This document shows, piece by piece, positions 48,902-56,135 of a stretch of DNA of 64,000 bases. The stretch is from Streptomyces sp. TSRI0281 (GTDB taxonomy: Bacteria > Actinomycetota > Actinomycetes > Streptomycetales > Streptomycetaceae): positions 111,330 to 175,329 of the forward strand of contig NZ_LWLE01000036.1 of NCBI RefSeq assembly GCF_001905125.1, written 5' to 3'. Positions within the stretch are counted from its first letter, which is position 1. The number at the start of each line of letters is the position of its first letter. Below the pieces are notes generated by a model. That model was not told the origin of the DNA, ran no database searches, and saw only the letters and a program-made list of their open reading frames with translations. A program made the position numbers and the translations under genes.

Positions 48902-50670
48902 ATCTGTCAGGAGCGCGGGAGCGCTGGGTCCGCACCGGCGGAATCGAGCTGTGCGTGGCCGAGTTGGGCGACGAGAAGCAGCCGACCGTGGTGCTGGTGC
49001 ACGGCTACCCGGACAGCAAGGAGGTCTGGTCGGACGTCGCCGTGCGGCTGGCCGAGCAATGGCACGTCGTGCTCTACGACGTGCGGGGACACGGCAGGTC
49101 GACGGCGCCGAAGCCGCTGCGCGGCGGCTTCACCCTGGAGAAGCTCACGGACGACTTCCTGGCGGTCGCGGACGCGGTCAGCCCGGACCGGCCGGTGCAT
49201 GTGGTGGGCCACGACTGGGGTTCGGTCCAGTCCTGGGAGTTCGCCACGGTCACGCGCACGGAGGGCCGGATCGCCTCCTTCACCTCGATGTCCGGCCCTT
49301 CCCTGGACCACTTCGGGCACTGGATAAAGCAGCGGATGACCCGCCCGACCCCCCGGCGCGTCGGCCAGCTCCTCGGCCAGGGAGCCAAGTCCTGGTACGT
49401 GTACATGCTGCATACGCCGGTCCTGCCGGAGCTCGCCTGGCGCGGGCCGCTGGGCAAGCGGTGGCCCCGGATCCTGGAGCGGATGGAGAAGGTGCCCGCG
49501 GGCGACTATCCGACGGCCTCCCTGCCGGACGACGCGGCACACGGCGCCTGGCTCTACCGCGACAATGTCCGCGCCCGGCTGCGCAGGCCGCGCGCCGACG
49601 CCTACGCCCATGTACCGGTGCAGCTCATCACTCCGACCGGCGACATCTTTCTCTCGGAGAAGCTCTACGACCAACTGGAAGACTGGGTGCCCCAGTTGGT
49701 ACGCCGCTCCCTGCCGGCCAAGCACTGGGTACCGCGTACCAGGCCGGACCAGCTGGCGGCCTGGGTCAGTGAGTTCGTCGCGGCGAACGAGACGGCCCGC
49801 CGGGAGGGCATACCGGTGCAGGACACGGTGGCGAAGGGGGCGTACGCCGACCGGTTCGGCGGACAGCTCGTCCTGATCACGGGCGCTGCGGGCGGCATCG
49901 GCCGGGCCACCGCCTTCGCATTCGCCGAGGCGGGTGCCAGGGTGGTGGCCGTGGACCGTGACGCCGAAGGGGCTGCCCGGACGGCGGAGATGGCCCGGCT
50001 CATCGGCGCCCCGGCCGCCTGGGGCGAGGCCGTCGACGTGAGCGACGAGCAGGCGATGGAGAAGCTCGCGGAGAAGGTCGCCACGGAGTACGGAATCGTC
50101 GACGTCCTGGTGAACAATGCCGGGATCGGGCTGTCGGGCTCCTTCCTGGAGACCACCAGCGAGGACTGGAAGAACGTCCTGGACGTCAATCTGTGGGGGG
50201 TCATCCACGGCTGCCGCGTCTTCGGCAAGCAGATGGCCGACCGCGGACAGGGTGGCCACATCGTCAACACGGCCTCCGCGGCGGCCTACCAGCCCTCCAG
50301 GGCACTTCCCGCCTACAGCACGTCCAAGGCGGCCGTGCTGATGCTGAGCGAATGCCTGCGGGCCGAGCTGGCGGAACGATCGATCGGGGTCAGCGCGATA
50401 TGCCCCGGCATCGTCAACACCAACATCACCGCGACCACGCACTTCGCGGGGGCCGACGCGGCGGAGGAGAAGCGCCTCCGGCAGCGGACCAGCCGGCTCT
50501 ACGGGCTCCGCAACTACCCGCCGGAGAAGGTCGCCGACGCCATCCTCAAGGCCGTGGTGCGCAACCAGGCGGTGGTACCGGTGACGCCGGAGGCCCGGGG
50601 CGCCCGGCTGCTGTCCAGGATCAGTCCCGGGGTGCTGCGCGGGATCGCCCGGATGAAGCCGCCGCTGTGA
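48898..50670 (+). CDS. alpha/beta hydrolase-short-chain dehydrogenase fusion protein
   Basis: A 590-residue bifunctional protein. Residues 1-~300 are an alpha/beta hydrolase: VVLVHGYPDSKEVW (oxyanion region), YDVRGHGRS, nucleophile Asp in VGHDWGSVQSWEF as in epoxide hydrolases and dehalogenases, and a late KHWVPRTRPDQLAAWV that could carry the base His. Residues ~320-590 are an SDR: TGAAGGIGRATAF, VDVSDEQAM, NNAGIGLSGSF, catalytic Ser in NTASAAAYQPS and YSTSKAAV. Hydrolysis and NAD(P)-linked oxidation may act in sequence on one substrate. GTG start overlaps the M24 stop; its own stop overlaps the MerR start. Confidence 0.88.
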   Translation: MNLSGARERWVRTGGIELCVAELGDEKQPTVVLVHGYPDSKEVWSDVAVRLAEQWHVVLYDVRGHGRSTAPKPLRGGFTLEKLTDDFLAVADAVSPDRPVHVVGHDWGSVQSWEFATVTRTEGRIASFTSMSGPSLDHFGHWIKQRMTRPTPRRVGQLLGQGAKSWYVYMLHTPVLPELAWRGPLGKRWPRILERMEKVPAGDYPTASLPDDAAHGAWLYRDNVRARLRRPRADAYAHVPVQLITPTGDIFLSEKLYDQLEDWVPQLVRRSLPAKHWVPRTRPDQLAAWVSEFVAANETARREGIPVQDTVAKGAYADRFGGQLVLITGAAGGIGRATAFAFAEAGARVVAVDRDAEGAARTAEMARLIGAPAAWGEAVDVSDEQAMEKLAEKVATEYGIVDVLVNNAGIGLSGSFLETTSEDWKNVLDVNLWGVIHGCRVFGKQMADRGQGGHIVNTASAAAYQPSRALPAYSTSKAAVLMLSECLRAELAERSIGVSAICPGIVNTNITATTHFAGADAAEEKRLRQRTSRLYGLRNYPPEKVADAILKAVVRNQAVVPVTPEARGARLLSRISPGVLRGIARMKPPL

Positions 50671-51704
50671 GCGGTCCGAGCACGTCTTCGGCGACGGAGG
50701 ACCGGGCACAGCCGGCTGCCCGGACGGCTGCGGGCAGCCGGACGGAACCGGGCGCGCGCGCCGCCGCGGGCAGCCGGGCCGGTGCCGAGTACCGGATCGA
50801 GGATCTGGCGCATGCGAGCGGGGCCACCGTCCGCACGATCCGCGCCTACCAGGACCGCGGGCTGCTGCCGACGCCGGAGCGGCGCGGGCGGGCCAATGTG
50901 TACCGCGAGACACATCTGGCCCGGCTGCGGCAGATCGCCGATCTCCTGGACCGCGGCTACACCCTGGCCAGCATCAAGGAGCTGCTGGAGGCATGGGACG
51001 CGGGGCGCGGTCTCGGCGGAGTGCTCGGGCTGGTCGCCGAGGTGCACGGGCCGTGGACGGACGAGGAGGCCGACCGGATCACCCGGGCCGAACTCGATGT
51101 CAGGTTCGGCGGCGCCCAGGACGACGAGGCGGTCGCGGAGGCGGTGGAGCTCGGGGTACTGGAACGCGTCCCGGGCCGGGACGACGAATTTCTCGTACCG
51201 AGCCCCCAGGAGCTGGCCGTGGCGGTCGAGTTGCATGGAGCCGGTGTTCCGCTGCCCGCAATCTCCGGTCATCTGAGGGAACTTCGCGGCCAGGTCGAGC
51301 ACATAGCGTCGCGATTCCTGGAGTTCACCACCGAGCACGTCTTCGCCCGCTACCTCGGCCACCGCCCCCCGACGGACTCCGACGCGGCGGAGGCGGCCTC
51401 CATGGTGCGACGGCTCCGGCCACTCGCCCAGCAGACGGTGGACGCCGAACTGGCGCGGGCGATGCGGACCTTCGCCACCCGCCACCTGCACCACCACCTC
51501 GGGACCGAGGAGTCGTTCATCGACGGACGGCCCCGTCCGGTGCTCCTGCCCGCCGCCACAATGGAGGCCGTTCAGAATCTTGTTGGCCGGGACAACGTGG
51601 CGGCCTTCGTGACGGCTGCGGCCGAACGTGAAGTACAGGCCAGGACATTGGATACACTTGCCGCATCTCACATAAAAGCTAAGGAAGTTGACCAAATAGA
51701 CTAA
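50667..51704 (+). CDS. MerR family transcriptional regulator
   Basis: A 345-residue regulator. An Ala/Arg/Ser-rich N-terminus with a repeated AAGSR motif (about 1-40) precedes the MerR winged helix: YRIEDLAHASGATVRTIRAYQDRGLLPTPERRGRANVYRETHLARLRQIADLLDRGYTLASIKELLEAW. A ~220-residue C-terminal domain rich in helices follows, with HLHHHLG. No Cys metal-binding set is seen, so the ligand is probably organic. The GTG overlaps the stop of the hydrolase-SDR gene, so it likely regulates its own operon. The last codons run into AT-rich sequence just before a DnaA-box cluster. Confidence 0.87.
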   Translation: MSGPSTSSATEDRAQPAARTAAGSRTEPGARAAAGSRAGAEYRIEDLAHASGATVRTIRAYQDRGLLPTPERRGRANVYRETHLARLRQIADLLDRGYTLASIKELLEAWDAGRGLGGVLGLVAEVHGPWTDEEADRITRAELDVRFGGAQDDEAVAEAVELGVLERVPGRDDEFLVPSPQELAVAVELHGAGVPLPAISGHLRELRGQVEHIASRFLEFTTEHVFARYLGHRPPTDSDAAEAASMVRRLRPLAQQTVDAELARAMRTFATRHLHHHLGTEESFIDGRPRPVLLPAATMEAVQNLVGRDNVAAFVTAAAEREVQARTLDTLAASHIKAKEVDQID

Positions 51705-51716
51705 ATCGCAGCCCAC

Positions 51717-51770
51717 TTGTCCACAGAATCATCAAATTGCCTGTGGATAACCCGAGTTGGCTGTGGATCA
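51717..51770. promoter_or_regulatory. compact DnaA-box cluster between the MerR gene and kptA
   Basis: Three boxes in 54 bases: perfect TTGTCCACA at 51717-51725, TGTGGATAA (TTATCCACA inverted) at 51742-51750 and TGTGGATCA at 51762-51770. The two inverted boxes have centres 20 bases apart, and the segment is AT-rich (AGAATCATCAAATTG) relative to its surroundings. It fits a high-affinity DnaA-binding cluster outside oriC. Confidence 0.65.
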
Positions 51771-51852
51771 AACCTGGGGAGGGAAATTTCTGCCGCGAAC
51801 TTCCCATGAAATCCGGATGCACCGGGATGTGCCTCACGGGCACTCTGACGAG

Positions 51853-52395
51853 ATGGACGAAGCCCGCACCGTGAAGGTGTCCAAGTACCTCTCGAAGCAT
51901 CTCCGGCACCGGCCCGAGCGCATCGGGATCACCCTCGACGCCAACGGCTGGGTGGCCGTCGACGAACTGCTGCGGGCGACGGCGCGCAACGGCTTCGCCG
52001 TCACCCGTGCCGAACTCGACCACGTCGTCGCCGTCAACGACAAGCAGCGCTTCACGGTGGACGGAGAGCGGATCCGCGCCAATCAGGGCCACACCGTCGC
52101 CGTGGACCTCGACCTGTCGCCTGCCGAGCCGCCCGCGCACCTCTACCACGGCACCGTCGCCCGGGTGCTGGACACGATCCGCAGCGAAGGCCTGCTGCCC
52201 ATGGACCGCCACCATGTGCACCTGTCGTCCGACCGTGAGACGGCGACGCGTGTCGGCGCCCGCCGCGGGCGGCCCGTCGTCCTCTCCGTGGACGCGGGTG
52301 CGATGCACCGTGCGGGTCACACGTTCCGGGTCAGCGCCAACGGAGTCTGGCTCGCGGACGCCGTGCCGCCGCAGTTCCTGCGCCTGCCGGGCTGA
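51853..52395 (+). CDS. kptA: RNA 2'-phosphotransferase (KptA/Tpt1)
   Basis: A 180-residue Tpt1/KptA protein, full length for the family. KVSKYLSKHLRHRPERIGITLDANGWVAVDELL marks the winged-helix N-domain and LYHGTVARVLDTIRSEGL plus RHHVHLSSD the NAD+-binding transferase domain; the Arg/His set looks complete. In yeast Tpt1 removes the 2'-phosphate left by tRNA splicing using NAD+; bacteria have no such splicing, so the native substrate is unclear. ATG at 51853 chosen to match family length; an in-frame ATG at 51817 is possible. The DnaA-box cluster is 80 bases upstream. Confidence 0.92.
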   Translation: MDEARTVKVSKYLSKHLRHRPERIGITLDANGWVAVDELLRATARNGFAVTRAELDHVVAVNDKQRFTVDGERIRANQGHTVAVDLDLSPAEPPAHLYHGTVARVLDTIRSEGLLPMDRHHVHLSSDRETATRVGARRGRPVVLSVDAGAMHRAGHTFRVSANGVWLADAVPPQFLRLPG

Positions 52396-52437
52396 CACGG
52401 TGCGCGCCGCCCGACAGCCCGGAGCCGGCCGTCGTGC

Positions 52438-52728
52438 CTACCGCGCCAGGTTCGACAGCCCGGTACGCAGATCGTCGAGGTTCATCACCGGCCGCAGGCT
52501 CACCTTGGCACCCGCCTGGAAGAACCGCTCGGTGAGCGGAGGCATCTGCGCGGCATCCTGCATGTCGAAGACGAGCAGGCAGGTACGTTCGCCCTCGGTG
52601 GGCGTGAAGTAGGCCGCCTCGGGCTTCAGGTACTCGACGATGTCATCGATGAGCTTGGGCATGGTGCCGTCGGTTGCGGCGCGGTTCGCGGTCTCGGTGT
52701 CCAGCCGTGCGGTGAGCAGCATCCTCAT
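52438..52728 (-). CDS. small conserved protein, DUF3303-like
   Basis: A 96-residue cytoplasmic protein: MRMLLTARLDTETANRAATDG, then LIDDIVEYLKPEAAYFTPTEGERTCLLVFDMQDAAQMPPLTERFFQAGAKVSLRPVMNLDDLRTGL. The alternation of strand and helix suggests a ferredoxin-like alpha/beta fold seen in dimeric alpha-beta-barrel proteins. The pattern resembles DUF3303-type proteins, but I am not certain of the family. No catalytic residues are evident. ATG start; divergent from the F420-type oxidoreductase gene, convergent with kptA. Confidence 0.7.
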   Translation of the reverse strand: MRMLLTARLDTETANRAATDGTMPKLIDDIVEYLKPEAAYFTPTEGERTCLLVFDMQDAAQMPPLTERFFQAGAKVSLRPVMNLDDLRTGLSNLAR

Positions 52729-52890
52729 GATGTTTCATCCTTCCGGCGAACCACGCCCGGCGCCGTGCACATGCGCGGGGAGGTACCGGCCGGGCTCGTC
52801 TCCAGCGTCCCGCCGGGGGTGACCGGCGGCAACACCTGTCGGGGATGCCCGCCACGTATATCGACGGCCCGCGGCCGTATCGTCGGGGCC

Positions 52891-53787
52891 ATGCGTCTGA
52901 GCACTGTCATTCTGCCCATCTACCGCTGGACCGAAGGCCGGAAGGTCTGGCAACGCGCCGAGGAGCTAGGCTTCCACGCCGCCTACACCTACGACCACCT
53001 GTCCTGGCGGACCTTCCGTGACGGTCCGTGGTTCGGTGCGATTCCGACCCTGACCGCGGCGGCCGCCGCCACCGAGCGGCTGCGCCTGGGCACCCTCGTC
53101 ACCTCACCCAACTTCCGCCATCCGGTGACACTCGCCAAGGACCTGATCACCCTGGACGACGTCTCCGACGGACGGATCACGCTGGGAATCGGGGCCGGTG
53201 GCGATGGGTTCGACGCCACGACCCTGCGCCGGAGCGACGAGGAACCGTGGACTCCGCGCCAACGTGCCGACCACTTCGGCGAGTTCGTGCCACTCCTCGA
53301 CAAGCTGCTGCGCGAGCCTTCGGTGACGTACGAGGGCGAGCTGTACTCGGCGAACGAGGCCCGGAACATTCCGGGCTGCGTACAGCGCCCCCGGCTGCCG
53401 TTCGCGGTCGCCGCCACCGGCCCGCGCGGGCTGCGGCTCGCCGCGCGGTACGGCCAGGCGTGGGTGACCACCGGCGACCCCAAGGTGTTGCAGACCGGGA
53501 CCCCCGAGGAGTCCGTGGCAGCCATCCGCGGCCAGTTCACGAAGCTCGGCGCGGCCTGCGAGAGCGTCGGCCGGGACGTGGCGGAACTGGACAAGGTCCT
53601 GCTCACCGGTTTCACCCCGGACCGCCCGCTGGAGTCTCTCGACGCGTTCGTCGACTTCGCCGGAACCCACTTCGCGCTGGGCTTCACCGAGATCGTGCTC
53701 CACTGGCCGGTCCAGGGATCGGACTTCGCGGCGGACGAGAAGGTCTTCGAGCAGATCGCCACCGAGGGGCTGGCCCAGCTCGGCTGA
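52891..53787 (+). CDS. LLM-class F420-dependent oxidoreductase
   Basis: A 298-residue luciferase-like TIM barrel. MRLSTVILPIYRWTEGRKVWQRAEELGFHAAYTYDHLSWRTF opens the fold. TLTAAAAATERLRLGTLVTSPNFRHPVTLAKDLITLDDVSDGRITLGIGAGGDGFDA and GPRGLRLAARYGQAWVTTG give the cofactor-binding pattern of actinobacterial F420-dependent enzymes. It likely carries out hydride transfer on an unknown substrate. ATG at 52891; the ribosome site is weak. Ends 50 bases before a terminator hairpin. Confidence 0.88.
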   Translation: MRLSTVILPIYRWTEGRKVWQRAEELGFHAAYTYDHLSWRTFRDGPWFGAIPTLTAAAAATERLRLGTLVTSPNFRHPVTLAKDLITLDDVSDGRITLGIGAGGDGFDATTLRRSDEEPWTPRQRADHFGEFVPLLDKLLREPSVTYEGELYSANEARNIPGCVQRPRLPFAVAATGPRGLRLAARYGQAWVTTGDPKVLQTGTPEESVAAIRGQFTKLGAACESVGRDVAELDKVLLTGFTPDRPLESLDAFVDFAGTHFALGFTEIVLHWPVQGSDFAADEKVFEQIATEGLAQLG

Positions 53788-53837
53788 TCAGCACAGCGGC
53801 TCACTTCCGGCATATGCCGGAGGGATGTTCCGCAGCT

Positions 53838-53869
53838 CAGGGGCGCGCATCCTCAGATGTGCGCCCCTG
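53838..53869 (+). terminator. terminator hairpin after the oxidoreductase gene
   Basis: A 13-bp stem with one G-U pair (53838-53850 with 53857-53869) and a 6-base loop, between the oxidoreductase and HAD genes. Confidence 0.7.
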
Positions 53870-53906
53870 CGCACGCCCGTGCACCTTCGTACGCGAGAAT
53901 GAAGCG

Positions 53907-54752
53907 GTGACCTCAGCTACCGACTCGCCTCTGCCTGCCCTGACCCGGCTGATCGCCACCGACCTGGACGGCACGCTGCTGCGCGACGACAAGACCGTGT
54001 CCGACCGCACGATCGCCGCCCTCGCCGCCGCCGAGGAAGCCGGGATCGACGTCTTCTTCGTCACCGGCCGGCCCGCCCGCTGGATGGATGTGGTGAGCGA
54101 CCACGTCCACAGCCACGGCCTGGCGATCTGCGCGAACGGTGCGGTGGTGGCCGACCTGCGTGCCGACGGCGAGCTGCTCACGGTCCACCCCCTGGAGCGC
54201 GACGCCGCCCTCCACGTCATCCGCACCCTGCGTGAGTGCGCCCCCGGCACCTCCTTCGCCATCGAGCTGACCACCGGCATCAACTACGAACCGGCCTACC
54301 CGCCGTTCCACCTGGACCCGGGTGCCACGGTGGCCGTGGCCGAGAAGCTGCTCCACGAGGACGCGCCGGGCGCCGGTGCCCCCGTGCTGAAGATCCTCGC
54401 CCACCACACCGAGCTCGCCCCGGACGACTTCCTCGCGCTGGCCCGTACGGCCGCCGGGGACCGCGCCTCCTTCACCCGCTCCAGCCCTTCCGCGCTCCTG
54501 GAGGTCAGTGGGCTCGGGGTCTCCAAGGCCAGCACGCTCGCGGACTGCTGTGCGCGGCGCGGCATCTCCCCCGCCGAGGTCGTGGCCTTCGGTGACATGC
54601 CCAACGATGTGGAGATGCTCAGCTGGGCCGGTGCCTCGTTCGCGATGGGCAACGCCCACCCCGCGGCCGTGGCCGCCGCGTCGGGCACCACGCTCACCAA
54701 CAACGAGGACGGCGTCGCGGTCGTCATCGAGCGGATCCTCGCCGCCCGCTGA
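53907..54752 (+). CDS. HAD-superfamily (Cof-type) hydrolase
   Basis: A 281-residue paralogue of the HAD protein encoded after serS. Motif I LIATDLDGTLLRDD, motif II FFVTGRPARWM, motif III Lys in GVSKASTLADCCARRG and motif IV AFGDMPNDVEMLSWAGASFAMGNAHP are intact; a C2B cap lies between about 90 and 200. It probably dephosphorylates a small phosphorylated metabolite. GTG start at 53907. It is convergent with the M23 peptidase gene; the 126-base gap between them contains a G8 run near 54810. Confidence 0.92.
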   Translation: MTSATDSPLPALTRLIATDLDGTLLRDDKTVSDRTIAALAAAEEAGIDVFFVTGRPARWMDVVSDHVHSHGLAICANGAVVADLRADGELLTVHPLERDAALHVIRTLRECAPGTSFAIELTTGINYEPAYPPFHLDPGATVAVAEKLLHEDAPGAGAPVLKILAHHTELAPDDFLALARTAAGDRASFTRSSPSALLEVSGLGVSKASTLADCCARRGISPAEVVAFGDMPNDVEMLSWAGASFAMGNAHPAAVAAASGTTLTNNEDGVAVVIERILAAR

Positions 54753-54878
54753 CCGTCACCCGTCGGGTCCGGAGCAGGCGGCGGGACGCCCGCTCACGTC
54801 GTCCGTCCGGTCTGGGGGGGGCGGAGGAACGCCCGCTTGACCGCCACCCGACACCCGCTGTCCGTCGGCCCGGACCCG

Positions 54879-56054
54879 TCAGATCCGCACACCGTGCTCG
54901 CGCAGCCAGCGTGCCGGATCGACTCCGGAACCCAGCTGAGGGGTGAGCCGCACCTCGAAGTGGAGGTGTGGACCGGTGGAGTTTCCCGTGGTGCCCGACT
55001 GCCCCACCCACTGCCCCGCGTGCACCTGCTCCCCCTGGTCCACGGTGACGCCCGCCAGATGCGCGTACTGGGTGAAGTAGCCGCCCGCGTGCCGCACCAG
55101 TACCTCGATGCCGAACGCGCCACCGCAGGAGACGGAGGCCACCCGGCCCGCTCCGACGGAACGCACCGGCGTGCCGATGTCCACGGCGAAGTCCTGCCCG
55201 GTGTGCCGGCGCGTCCAGTGCTCGCCGACACTGTCGAACCCCGCCGACAGCTCATACGTCTCCACCGGCGTCACCCAGCTCCGCTCGCCGGCCGGGCGGC
55301 CCGGCCGCTCGACACGTACGGCCCCCGCGCACTTCCCGGCCGTCACGCTGCGGTCCGCCTCGCCCTGGAGCTGCCACTGGGCCGACTCCAGCCTGGCCGC
55401 GATGCCCCGCTTGACGGCGGCCAGCCGGATCGTGCGTACATCCAGTTCGTGCCAGGCCCGCCGGGCCCGCCGCTCACCCGCGGCCAGGTCGCGTTCGGCG
55501 CTCCGGGCCCGTTCCAGCAGCCGGGCCACCGCCCGCTCTGCCTGCCGGGCCAGCCGATGCCCGCGCAACAGCTCGTCCGGGTCATCGGCGAGCAGGAGCC
55601 GGGCGGCGTACGAGAGGCCGGCGCCGCCGCTGCGGTACTGGGCGCGGGCGACCCGGCCCAGGTCCGAGCGGACGGCCGCGAGGGTCCGCCGCTGCGCCGT
55701 GAGCCGTCTCTCGTAACGGCCCGCCGTCGCGCGTTGCACGGCGGCGGAGCGCCTGCCCCGCTCGTACGCCTCGGTGGCCCTGGCGGCCTCCTCGTACAGC
55801 CGGGCGACCACGGCACCCGCGCCGGGCCGCGGATCGGAAGGGCCGGACGGACCGGGAGCACGTGAAACACCGGGCGGCCCCGAAAGACCCGAAGAACCGG
55901 GAGGACTGGCAGTTCGCGGATGCCGCACCCCTTCGGCGGCCACCGCGTCGGCTCCCGGCACGGCGGGCAGCGTCAGCAGGACGAGCAGAGCACAGACCAG
56001 CAGGACGACGAGTCGGTCACGGCAGCGACAGCGACACAGTGCGGCGGAACGCAT
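54879..56054 (-). CDS. secreted M23 family metallopeptidase with N-terminal coiled coil
   Basis: A 391-residue exported protein. A basic, Cys-containing start (MRSAALCRCRCRDR) and a strong hydrophobic segment (LVVLLVCALLVLLTLPAVPG) form a signal peptide or anchor. A Pro/Ser/Gly stretch and a long Arg/Ala-rich coiled coil (about 85-230) follow. The LytM/M23 domain at the C-terminus has the zinc ligands in RRHTGQDFAVD and GNSTGPHLHFEVR. It cleaves peptidoglycan cross-links or activates other hydrolases. ATG at 56054 chosen; a GTG nine codons earlier is equally possible. It lies 81 bases downstream of the histidine kinase gene on the same strand. Confidence 0.87.
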   Translation of the reverse strand: MRSAALCRCRCRDRLVVLLVCALLVLLTLPAVPGADAVAAEGVRHPRTASPPGSSGLSGPPGVSRAPGPSGPSDPRPGAGAVVARLYEEAARATEAYERGRRSAAVQRATAGRYERRLTAQRRTLAAVRSDLGRVARAQYRSGGAGLSYAARLLLADDPDELLRGHRLARQAERAVARLLERARSAERDLAAGERRARRAWHELDVRTIRLAAVKRGIAARLESAQWQLQGEADRSVTAGKCAGAVRVERPGRPAGERSWVTPVETYELSAGFDSVGEHWTRRHTGQDFAVDIGTPVRSVGAGRVASVSCGGAFGIEVLVRHAGGYFTQYAHLAGVTVDQGEQVHAGQWVGQSGTTGNSTGPHLHFEVRLTPQLGSGVDPARWLREHGVRI

Positions 56055-56135
56055 CTTCGGATCGTCGCCCCCGGCCGCCACGATTCCCGGGACCCCGAGG
56101 CGTCGTACGGCCAGTCGGCCTACTCCGCCCGGCCG

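Noticed and set aside
55855..55868. CACGTGAAAC half of a parS-like sequence in the M23 peptidase gene
   Set aside because: Only 11 of 14 bases match and one arm of the palindrome is missing; not counted as a ParB site.
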